From NCBI GenBank assembly GCA_963803295.1, contig CAWDMC010000025.1, positions 62,001-126,000 on the forward strand: a DNA stretch of 64,000 nucleotides, read 5' to 3'. Under the pieces are notes generated by a model, which saw only the letters and a list, made by a program, of their open reading frames with translations, was not told the origin of the DNA and ran no database searches. Source of the stretch: CAWDMC01 sp963803295 (GTDB lineage: Bacteria > Acidobacteriota > Terriglobia > UBA7540). Shown one piece after another: positions 1 to 7,177 of the stretch (position 1 is its first letter; each line of letters begins with the position of its first letter). The position numbers and the translations under genes were made by a program.

Positions 1-140
1 TGCAACAGGACTTCGGCCACCGAAGAGACGTCCGCGCACACCGAGCATTCAGCTAAGTGGCTTCGCAGTTCCTCAGGCCAGTCGCCGGAACGGGTGGCTT
101 CGAGAACTTCGACTTCGCGCGGGCAGTTCTCAGCCTTCAT
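1..140 (-). CDS. Anti-sigma factor with zinc-binding ZAS-type N-terminus (partial)
   Basis: The gene runs off the left edge, so only about 46 N-terminal residues are visible. They contain an early Cys6 and then His28-x3-Cys32-x2-Cys35 (HLAECSVC), the zinc-binding pattern of ZAS-type anti-sigma factors that hold ECF sigma factors inactive. The ATG at 140-138 overlaps the TGA of the sigma gene upstream (ATGA), so the two are probably translationally coupled. A membrane segment would be expected beyond the window edge but cannot be seen. The function is inferred from the motif and the pairing with the sigma gene. Confidence 0.8.
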   Translation of the reverse strand, partial: MKAENCPREVEVLEATRSGDWPEELRSHLAECSVCADVSSVAEVLL

Positions 141-736
141 GACTCCTCCTGCTTTGATACCTCCTCGCGCCGTCCGGCACCGGTGGTGCTGCGGTCGCGT
201 AGCAACTCCGCCAACTTGCGCCGGGCGCGAAACAGCAGCAGTCGAATGCTGACGGCTTTCAGGCCGAGCATCTCGGCGATCTCCTGGTGGCTTGACCCAA
301 AGACGTAAGCCAGCCACAGCATTTGCCGTTCTCGCGGTCTTAGGTGGTCAAGCGCCCGAGCCAGATCCTGACGCTGCTGGACGCGCTCAGCCGTGCGCTC
401 GCCCGAGGCCATCGCGTGTTCGCGGTCCGCGATGGGCAGTGTGTTGCCCTTTGCGTGTCGCCAGTGGTCCCGCAGCAGGTTGGTGGCGATCCGGAAGAGG
501 TAGTTCCTCTGGTGATCTTCGCTCATCGAGCGAGTGCGCGCGCTGACGAGAAAGCGGTAGAAGGCTTCCTGTAGCAGATCTTCGGCCAGCACGGGGTCAC
601 CCGAGGCGTGAGCCAGATAGCGCCACAGAGGCTGGGACGTGCGCTGGTAGAAGGCGCGGAAGGACTCCTCATCCATGGGGAACGCCTCCGCCGCCTCGGC
701 CAGAGCTTCGAATTCGTCGTAGGCTACGTCTCGCAT
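137..736 (-). CDS. ECF-family RNA polymerase sigma factor
   Basis: This is a sigma-70 family protein of the extracytoplasmic-function type. Region 2 is visible as FRAFYQRTSQPLWRYL followed by AEDLLQEAFYRFL and NYLFRIATNLLRDHWR. Region 4 is visible as LRPRERQMLWLAYVFGSSHQEIAEMLG followed by a basic end (RARRKLAELL). It should direct RNA polymerase to a stress or envelope regulon and be held by the anti-sigma factor encoded next (ATGA overlap). The start is uncertain: a TTG at 766, an ATG at 736 and an ATG at 676 are in frame. The last has a GGAGG upstream and would give the usual ECF beginning MDEESFRAFY. The upstream membrane-protein gene ends 42 bases before, so the three genes look like one operon. 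Confidence 0.9.
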   Translation of the reverse strand: MRDVAYDEFEALAEAAEAFPMDEESFRAFYQRTSQPLWRYLAHASGDPVLAEDLLQEAFYRFLVSARTRSMSEDHQRNYLFRIATNLLRDHWRHAKGNTLPIADREHAMASGERTAERVQQRQDLARALDHLRPRERQMLWLAYVFGSSHQEIAEMLGLKAVSIRLLLFRARRKLAELLRDRSTTGAGRREEVSKQEES

Positions 737-807
737 GAAAGCGGCCCACCCGTCAATGCTCAACAAGTCCGGTGACCGGAAAACGGTGACTCACAGTTGA
801 GTAACTT

Positions 808-1740
808 CTAGGCCGCAGGCCCCGCCCCTGCGCGATCCAGGAGACCCAGGCGGCTGGACATGAGGTATGACAGCCCTGCCGAAAGGACAAAGCCCACGCC
901 CAGCATGAGGATCAAAGCTCCGAGCACCAGGAGAGCCTTTTCGGCGTCAGGGATGTGCGACTTAACGGCCAGGAGTCCAACTCCCGCCATTGTCAGAATC
1001 ACGCCCACCTGCGCCGACCACAGGATACGCCCCAGCGGGGCGCTTACGCGACCACCCAGATCGAGGTCCACAGGGATGGGCGCCGATTCCAGGAACCTCT
1101 TTCCAGCCTCGGTTCCCATGTAAGCGAGCAGTTCCTGGTTCGAGGCAAACTTTTCGAGCAGCTTCGTGTGGACTTCGGCCTGCGTCCTGGCGATGCGGCT
1201 CCAGCGCCGGTTTTCCAGTAGCACCCGAAATACCCACAGAAGCGCTCCCAGAATGCAGACGAAAACCAGAAAGGGCAATAAATCGCCCATAATGCGATAG
1301 GCCACGCTGCGGTCGGCATCAGGTCCATTACGACGCGTGTCCTGGTCATGCATGCGGGCCGCCCATTCACCCAGGAAATACTCGGGATTTTCTGTGACTT
1401 CGGGATGTCCCGCCAGGAACGCCGATACTTCCGGAGCGGTCTTCCTGACGTAGTCGGCGTTAGCCAGCAGCGAGGGGTCATGGTAGACGACATCGACGAG
1501 GCGCGGATGAAGCTTCAGCAACTCGAGAAAGTCCTGGCGAGTGCGTTCCATATCGTTGGCTTGGTATCTCACGTCCAATAGGGGAGCAGCTTCACGTTTT
1601 GCCGGCTGCTCAGGCCGCTGCGCTGCGGGCGGGCGATTCTGGGCGTCCAAACGGATCGCTCCTGCGGCCAAAATCGCAGTCCCTAAGACCGCTACAGTTG
1701 TCACCCGCCGAGCCACTTGCCAGACGCGCTTATCTGCCAT
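808..1740 (-). CDS. Membrane protein of unknown function in the sigma-factor operon
   Basis: This 310-residue protein is not recognised. Residues 15-33 form a signal or anchor segment. A predicted periplasmic part of about 120 residues, rich in charged and Pro residues, follows. A membrane segment lies near 150-170 (LLPFLVFVCILGALLWVF), a cytoplasmic helical stretch at 172-230, and two hydrophobic segments near 240-258 and 267-290. An AGGAGG sits five bases before the ATG, which fixes the start. Being first in an operon with an ECF sigma and an anti-sigma gene, it may act in sensing or be a regulated envelope component, but this is inferred from position only. Confidence 0.75.
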   Translation of the reverse strand: MADKRVWQVARRVTTVAVLGTAILAAGAIRLDAQNRPPAAQRPEQPAKREAAPLLDVRYQANDMERTRQDFLELLKLHPRLVDVVYHDPSLLANADYVRKTAPEVSAFLAGHPEVTENPEYFLGEWAARMHDQDTRRNGPDADRSVAYRIMGDLLPFLVFVCILGALLWVFRVLLENRRWSRIARTQAEVHTKLLEKFASNQELLAYMGTEAGKRFLESAPIPVDLDLGGRVSAPLGRILWSAQVGVILTMAGVGLLAVKSHIPDAEKALLVLGALILMLGVGFVLSAGLSYLMSSRLGLLDRAGAGPAA

Positions 1741-1934
1741 GGAGTCCTCCTGGGCGGTCCTGGCTCACCCGACTGCGAAGCCTCGCCGCATTGGTTATGC
1801 CTGTATAACGTGCCAGGAGGGTTTTGGTTAACAGGAAGGTGGCCGGCAATATCGTCTGGTGCCTGGCCGCACGGAAACGAGACCTATCGCTTGCTGGATT
1901 AAAAAAGGAAAGAGGCTAAGGATTTCATTACCCT

Positions 1935-2828
1935 TTACCCGGCATATTCGTAAAATCCACGGCGCGTCTTCCGTCCCAGCCAGCCTGCACTGACCATCTT
2001 TTCGAGCAACGGGCATGGCCGGTACTTGGGGTCGCGAAAGCCTTCGTACAGCACCTTCATAATGTTGAGGCAGACGTCGAGGCCGATGAAGTCCGCCAGT
2101 TCCAGCGGTCCCATGGGATGATTCATGCCGAGCTTCATCACTGTGTCGATGGCCTCCCCCGTGGCGACCCCCTCCATCAGCGCGTAGATCGCCTCGTTGA
2201 TCATGGGCATCAGTACCCGGTTCGAAATGAAGCCCGGGAAATCGTTTGCGCGGACGGGTGTCTTGCCCAGCGATGTGGCAAAGGTCTCCATCTCGACGAC
2301 AGTTCCGGTGGAAGTCTGTAACCCAGGCACGACCTCCACCAGTTTCATCACCGGTACGGGATTGAAGAAGTGCAGACCCACGAACCTCGACGGGCGTTTG
2401 GTGGTGGCGGCGAGGCGCGTAATCGAGACTGACGAGGTATTCGAGGCAAAGATCGTTTCGGGTCCACAGACCGCTTCCACGGCATGGAAGACCCCCGCCT
2501 TTACCTCGAACTGCTCGCTGACCGCTTCGATGACCAGGTCGACCCGGCTGAGCGGCCCGATAATGGTCGAGGTATTGAGGCGCTTGAGAGCCTGCTGGCG
2601 CTGCTCTTCGGTCAGCCGCCCCTTCTCCACATCCCGGCTGAGCCCGCGTGAGACCTTTTGGACGCCGCTTTCGAGTGCCGCGCCAGCAGAGTCGTGCAGC
2701 ACCACATCGTATCCACTGCGGACCAGCACGTGGGCGATCCCATGTCCCATCGTGCCGGCGCCCACTACGCCGACATGCCTGATTCGAAGAGTGGGTGATT
2801 GCGCGACAGAACTGGGTGACTCAGCCAT
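1935..2828 (-). CDS. 3-hydroxyacyl-CoA (3-hydroxybutyryl-CoA) dehydrogenase
   Basis: This enzyme oxidises or reduces 3-hydroxyacyl-CoA/acetoacetyl-CoA with NAD(P). The N-terminal Rossmann fold shows GAGTMG at residues 23-28. The family's catalytic His is in GLHFFNPVPVMKLVEV (His153) with Glu165 after it, and the C-terminal helical domain (GFISNRVLMPMINEAI onward) is complete. At 297 residues it is a usual length for the short stand-alone form. It lies downstream of the thiolase gene on the same strand with a 160-base gap, so the two probably form a C4-CoA route (polyhydroxybutyrate, butyrate or beta-oxidation). No acyl-CoA dehydrogenase or PHB synthase is in view, so the direction is unknown. 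Confidence 0.93.
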   Translation of the reverse strand: MAESPSSVAQSPTLRIRHVGVVGAGTMGHGIAHVLVRSGYDVVLHDSAGAALESGVQKVSRGLSRDVEKGRLTEEQRQQALKRLNTSTIIGPLSRVDLVIEAVSEQFEVKAGVFHAVEAVCGPETIFASNTSSVSITRLAATTKRPSRFVGLHFFNPVPVMKLVEVVPGLQTSTGTVVEMETFATSLGKTPVRANDFPGFISNRVLMPMINEAIYALMEGVATGEAIDTVMKLGMNHPMGPLELADFIGLDVCLNIMKVLYEGFRDPKYRPCPLLEKMVSAGWLGRKTRRGFYEYAG

Positions 2829-2989
2829 CTATTGACCTTAAGTTTGACTTGCCGGCGCGGGAATTGTCGGAAAACTGCGGAGAAGCTCTTTGCCTCTCGC
2901 GATATCGAAGGAGGCCACTGACTCCCTGAAAAACGGAAATTGTGCGCTGCCGCTGCTTCTGCCTAGTCCTCTTTCCTGCGGTTTCAGGA

Positions 2990-4168
2990 TCAGCGCTCAG
3001 CTGCCAAGGCCACGGCGTTCCCTCCGCCCAAGCAAAGCGCAGCAATGCCGCGTTTCACGTCTCGCCGTATCATCTCATGGAGTAGCGTCACCAGAATTCG
3101 GGCCCCTGACGCGCCAATAGGATGCCCGAGAGCCACCGCTCCGCCGTTCACGTTCGTCTTCTCAGGGTCGAGCCCAAGCTCTTGAATTACCGCAAGTGCC
3201 TGAACCGCAAAGGCTTCGTTTAGTTCTACAAGATCTACCTGGGAGAGCGTCCAGCCCACCTTTTTTAATAAGGATTGCACGGCAGTCACGGGGGCCATCA
3301 TCACCCATTTGGGCTCGACGCCGCTCACCGACTGCCCGGCGATCCTGGCTAGGGGCTTCGCCCCAAGCTCAGCCGCCTTCCTTGCGCTCGTGACCACCAG
3401 TGCTGCGGCGCCGTCGTTGGTTCCGGGAGCGTTACCGGCGGTCACGGTGCCATCAGGCTTGAACGCCGGTTTCAGGCGGGCCAGGGCGGCGAGCGTGGTG
3501 TCCCCACGGGGCGACTCATCGACGGAGAAGACCACAGGGTCACCTTTCTTCTGGGGAATTTGAACCGGCACGATCTGATCGCGAAAACGGCAGCTCTTGA
3601 TCGCGTCTACGGCACGCCGGTGGCTCTCGACTGCGTAGGCATCCTGGCGCGGACGGCTGATTTGGTACTTCTCGGCCACCAGTTCCGCCGTGATGCCCAT
3701 ATGGAAGTCCTCAAAGGCATCCCACAGGCCGTCGTGAACCATTGAATCTATTAGCTTCGTATCGCCAAGGCGCCGACCCTTGCGAAGCTCCGGCAGCAAG
3801 TAAGGCGTGTTCGTCATCGATTCCATGCCGCCCGCCACTACTAACTCGGAGTTGCCGGTCTGGATTCCCTGAGCCGCCAGGCCGACGGCTTTAAGACCCG
3901 ATCCGCAGACCTTGTTAATGGTCATGGCCGCGACTCTGGGATCAAGCCCACCCTTCAGCCCCGCCTGCCGGGCCGGATTCTGACCCAGTCCGGCTGAAAC
4001 CACGTTTCCCATGATGATTTCGTCGACTTTAGCCGCTTCCACGCCAGCACGCCGTACCGCCTCGCGCACTACGAAGGCTCCCAACTCCGGCGCGGAAAAA
4101 GACGACAATGCCCCTTGGAACTTGCCAATGGCGGTGCGGACGGCGGAGATGATGACAGCTTCTTGCAT
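2990..4168 (-). CDS. Acetyl-CoA acetyltransferase (thiolase)
   Basis: This is a type II thiolase that joins two acetyl-CoA to acetoacetyl-CoA or cleaves 3-ketoacyl-CoA. The acylated cysteine is Cys88 (NKVCGSGLKA). The later catalytic His349 (GHPIGASGAR) and Cys379 (CLGGGNAV) are present, with NEAFAVQALA before them. The 392-residue length is standard. AGGAG lies a few bases before the ATG. It is followed by the 3-hydroxyacyl-CoA dehydrogenase gene. The last loop reads CLGGGNA where many relatives have CIGGGMG or CIGGGQG, a mild variation. Confidence 0.95.
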   Translation of the reverse strand: MQEAVIISAVRTAIGKFQGALSSFSAPELGAFVVREAVRRAGVEAAKVDEIIMGNVVSAGLGQNPARQAGLKGGLDPRVAAMTINKVCGSGLKAVGLAAQGIQTGNSELVVAGGMESMTNTPYLLPELRKGRRLGDTKLIDSMVHDGLWDAFEDFHMGITAELVAEKYQISRPRQDAYAVESHRRAVDAIKSCRFRDQIVPVQIPQKKGDPVVFSVDESPRGDTTLAALARLKPAFKPDGTVTAGNAPGTNDGAAALVVTSARKAAELGAKPLARIAGQSVSGVEPKWVMMAPVTAVQSLLKKVGWTLSQVDLVELNEAFAVQALAVIQELGLDPEKTNVNGGAVALGHPIGASGARILVTLLHEMIRRDVKRGIAALCLGGGNAVALAAER

Positions 4169-4343
4169 GCTTACTCCTACCGGAATTATATCCGATGTAG
4201 CGGCGCGGGGTGTGTATCCGCGGTCGGGGAAGGCCTCGTGCCATACCCGCTAAGATAACTGTGATCGTACTCAAAAGACCGCTTGGCTGGCGTTATTATT
4301 TGGCCCATGGCGCGAGCCTGGGAAAAAACAGGAAGTGGAAGTA

Positions 4344-4669
4344 CTACAAGTCTAGAACGAGGCGGAGAGCCTCTTCCCCAGAAGCCAGTTCTTCTGGCGA
4401 AGCCATACCGATATATTTGTGCAACCCTTCTTTTGTGACAGCCCGAATCTGGTCTATTACTGTGACTGCTGGGCAACCGGCGCACGCCACTGGTACCAGC
4501 AAAGGGGGTCGCTGCTTGAGGGGCTGTGGATAATGGAATTACAACGAGTGTGCGACGCCGTCATTGAGCACATCCGATCCCACGATGAGGCAAGGACGCG
4601 TCTTCCTGATTTCCGAGCCCAAGGGAGGGTCAAGCCGTACCCACCACACTTCACCGCGACGCAGTGTCG
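4344..4669 (-). pseudogene. MazF/PemK-type toxin, frameshifted
   Basis: No single frame covers this gene, but three consecutive pieces read as one MazF-family endoribonuclease. The first piece is LRRGEVWWVRLDPPLGSEI and RKTRPCLIVGSDVLNDG. The second, after a shift near 4556, is RTLVVIPLSTAPQAA. The third, after a compensating shift near 4510, is PPLLVPVACAGCPAVTVIDQ, then IRAVTKEGLHKYIGMASPEE and a TAG. The order and content match the family from start to end. No clean ATG lies in the first frame, so the start is also damaged or non-standard. It lies directly after the matching antitoxin. The lesions suggest a dead toxin gene, or a locus with several base-call errors. Confidence 0.72.
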
Positions 4670-4901
4670 TCCCATGGCTCGGCGATTTCGTCATCTAAGG
4701 CGTCCAATTCCCGCTCTACGCCCGCACGTCGCGACTGCGGTTTGCCACCTCACATGCGCAAGCTAATATGGCTTCGCGTTCCTTTAGCTTGAAAGCGAGA
4801 GCCGAGGCCACATATCGAGAACGGTCGCGTGCGGGAACGTTTTGGAGGAAACGAATGGCGAGCTCTTCGGGAAGGCTGAATGTCATTTTCCGCATCGCCA
4901 T
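4651..4901 (-). pseudogene. MazE/CopG-like antitoxin, frameshifted near its end
   Basis: The first 61 codons read MRKMTFSLPEELAIRF and RDRSRYVASALAFKLKERE, the ribbon-helix-helix style of small antitoxin found ahead of MazF in many soil bacteria. The frame then stops, but one base over (near 4718) it continues as VERELDALDDEIAEPWDD to a TGA at 4651-4653, the usual acidic tail that neutralises the toxin. It partly overlaps the toxin start, as in intact pairs. A one-base loss therefore removes the toxin-binding tail. The family assignment is from motif resemblance. Confidence 0.68.
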
Positions 4902-4994
4902 AATGGCATACTACCGTACTTATCACCGCACGAGGCTGCAACTTTCGCAACCTTTCGGCGCCCGAAAACGCAACGGCGTCCAGCGAGGACAAAT

Positions 4995-5822
4995 CTAGGG
5001 GTGCAGCGTCACCAGGTGGGTGTTCAGCGAACCGGAGCGGTAGCCTTCGAGATCGAGGGTAACAAAACTGAAACCAAGCGGCTTGAAGATTTCCACAAAC
5101 TTGCGCGCCATTTCAGGATCGAGCGCCCGCGGCAGTTCCTCCGTCGCGATCTCGAGGCGCACGATCTTGTCATGATGCCTGACGCGGAATTGGCGGAACC
5201 CGAGGGCCCGCACCGCCTCCTCACCCTGCTCGACAACTTTAAGTCGCTCCGGCGTGACCTCAAGTCCATAGGCGATGCGCGACGAAAGGCACGCCGAGGC
5301 GGGACGGTCCCACACCGGGACGCCGGCGCGGCGCGCCAGGTCGCGAATCTCCTCCTTGGTCATTCCGGCGTCGAGCAGCGGGGCCAGAACCTTATGCTCG
5401 CGTGCCGCCTTCTGGCCAGGTCGCCAATCGCCCTGATCGTCGACGTTTACGCCATAAGCCACGGCGGTGTAGCCGCGAGTCGAAACCAGTTCGTCGAGTT
5501 TGTCAAACAGCTCGTCTTTACAGAAATAGCAGCGGTTGGGATTGTTGGCGCGATAAGCAGGGTTTGAAAGCTCGTCGGTCTCGATAAACTCGTGCGGAAT
5601 ATGGAACTGCGCCACGACCTTTTCGGCCTCGCGACGATCGCGCTCGGAATAGCTGGCACTGAGTGCGGTTACCGCGAGCATCCGGCTGCCAAGCGCCTGG
5701 TGCGCCGCCCAAGCGAGGTAAGCCGAATCGACTCCGCCCGAGTAGGCGACTACCAGGGAAGGCTGCCGGCGTAAACCCGCCAGGAGCAGTTCAAACTTCG
5801 ATTCCAACTCAAGTACGTTCAT
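4995..5822 (-). CDS. larE: LarE-type ATP-dependent sacrificial sulfur transferase
   Basis: This is a PP-loop ATP pyrophosphatase with SGGVDS at residues 28-33. In the nickel-pincer cofactor pathway LarE adenylates the pyridinium carboxylate and supplies sulfur from a protein cysteine. The matching cysteine here is probably Cys178 in WDRPASACLSSR. A CxxC (Cys98, Cys101; NRCYFC) is also present and might help in Fe-S binding, which I cannot establish. At 275 residues the length is normal. No larB, larC or larA gene is visible, so either they lie elsewhere or the protein serves another sulfur-transfer role. Confidence 0.9.
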   Translation of the reverse strand: MNVLELESKFELLLAGLRRQPSLVVAYSGGVDSAYLAWAAHQALGSRMLAVTALSASYSERDRREAEKVVAQFHIPHEFIETDELSNPAYRANNPNRCYFCKDELFDKLDELVSTRGYTAVAYGVNVDDQGDWRPGQKAAREHKVLAPLLDAGMTKEEIRDLARRAGVPVWDRPASACLSSRIAYGLEVTPERLKVVEQGEEAVRALGFRQFRVRHHDKIVRLEIATEELPRALDPEMARKFVEIFKPLGFSFVTLDLEGYRSGSLNTHLVTLHP

Positions 5823-5973
5823 CGCTCATCTTAAGGATAGCGCCAGGCGGCCGGCTTATCAACAGCCCGCTCGCCTTCCGGGCCGAGAGCGCGTCCGCGG
5901 CGCCCAAGGAAGATCCCGAGGCCGGCGTCCTTACAGATTAATACGGTCTTGCCGGCCGGCACATAATAAACTG

Positions 5974-7089
5974 ATGCGGAGATTGGGATTACGGATGCGA
6001 ATGCGCACCATCTTCCTGGCTATAGGGCTTGCAGCAGTCGGCCTCGCCCTGGGCGAATCGGCAGTGGCCAAACAGGCCATGATCGTCACGGGAACGCCCG
6101 GTAATCGCCTGGGCGATGAGGTTCTGCGCGACCTCATTTCAACCCCGCTCGGGCTGGCGTTGCCGCGATTCCAGTGGCGATTCCGCCTGATCGAGAACGG
6201 CAAGGTAAACGCCTACTCCTGGGGAGACGGAACGATAGGCATGACCGTCAGCCTGGCATGGGAATTCGGCAACGACCGCGGACTGTGGGCTGCCGTGCTT
6301 AGTCATGAGATCGGGCACATCGTCATTCTCTGCCCGACCTGCCAGCCCACGTTCGAGGCTGCGCTGCAGGCGGCCTACCAGCAGGCGGGAATCGCTCCGA
6401 ACGCCGCTACTGGCGGCAAACGCGGTCAACTCCTGGGATCCGGCGGTGGCCGGCAAAGGGAGTATGAGGCGGATCGTGTCGGGCTTCTGATCATGGCGGC
6501 GGCAGGCTACCATCCCGGCTATTTTCTGCGGATGGAGCAGGGCTTTGAATACATGATGGGCGACGCGCCCAAGCAAACCAGTTTCCTGTTGGGCCATCCC
6601 CGTTGGGAGGATCGCGAGCAACGCACCCAGGCGGTCTACAACTCCGCTCTCGCCCTCTTCAATTCCCGCTGGCCCGATTCGTCGAAGTCACCCGGCGGAC
6701 GGCTGCCACCGGTCGGGGCCATGGGGCAGATTACCGCTTCGGTTGATCCACAGGATGGGACGCTGGTGCTGCGAGTACCGGTGACAGTCGAGAATCCAGC
6801 GGAGGCGTCGAACCAGGACGATCCGATTGCGTTGCGAGTGGTCGCCGTATTCCTGGATGGCAGGACAGTGATCCAATCGTCTGACGTGGCATATCGTTCA
6901 GAGACAGGCTGGCTGGAAGTGAACTCCTATGTGTCGGTAAGGCCGGGAAACCCGACGGAAACCCTGCTGCGTTTGCCCGAGCGGGCGATTCCACGCTCCT
7001 ACCAGAAGTTTAAGGCCGTGGTATTCCTGCAGATGGGTGAGAAGACGCTCTCAGTAGCGAGAAAGGATATTGACCTTGAGCGGAAGTAG
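5974..7089 (+). CDS. M48-family zinc metallopeptidase, exported
   Basis: A signal peptide covers about residues 10-32 (RTIFLAIGLAAVGLALG..AVA). The zinc site HEIGH is at 111-115 and the third ligand lies in EYEADRVG near 163-170, the standard M48 arrangement. The region before HEIGH (GKVNAYSWGDGTIGMTVSLA) corresponds to the edge strand seen in BepA/YcaL-like periplasmic peptidases. Residues 240-371 form a beta-rich tail without a recognised domain. ATGs at 5974, 5995 and 6001 are all in frame and no strong ribosome site separates them. It probably acts in envelope protein quality control. Confidence 0.85.
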   Translation: MRRLGLRMRMRTIFLAIGLAAVGLALGESAVAKQAMIVTGTPGNRLGDEVLRDLISTPLGLALPRFQWRFRLIENGKVNAYSWGDGTIGMTVSLAWEFGNDRGLWAAVLSHEIGHIVILCPTCQPTFEAALQAAYQQAGIAPNAATGGKRGQLLGSGGGRQREYEADRVGLLIMAAAGYHPGYFLRMEQGFEYMMGDAPKQTSFLLGHPRWEDREQRTQAVYNSALALFNSRWPDSSKSPGGRLPPVGAMGQITASVDPQDGTLVLRVPVTVENPAEASNQDDPIALRVVAVFLDGRTVIQSSDVAYRSETGWLEVNSYVSVRPGNPTETLLRLPERAIPRSYQKFKAVVFLQMGEKTLSVARKDIDLERK

Positions 7090-7177
7090 TGCGCACCGAA
7101 ATACCCCTTGCTCCTCCTCGAATGAGGATGGAAGAATCCGGGCTAAGGAAGGGCAAGAGGGCGGTCGTGCGGACCAC

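Noticed and set aside
4842..5567. Open frame of 241 codons opposite larE
   Set aside because: It lies over the conserved larE gene on the other strand and has no family features.
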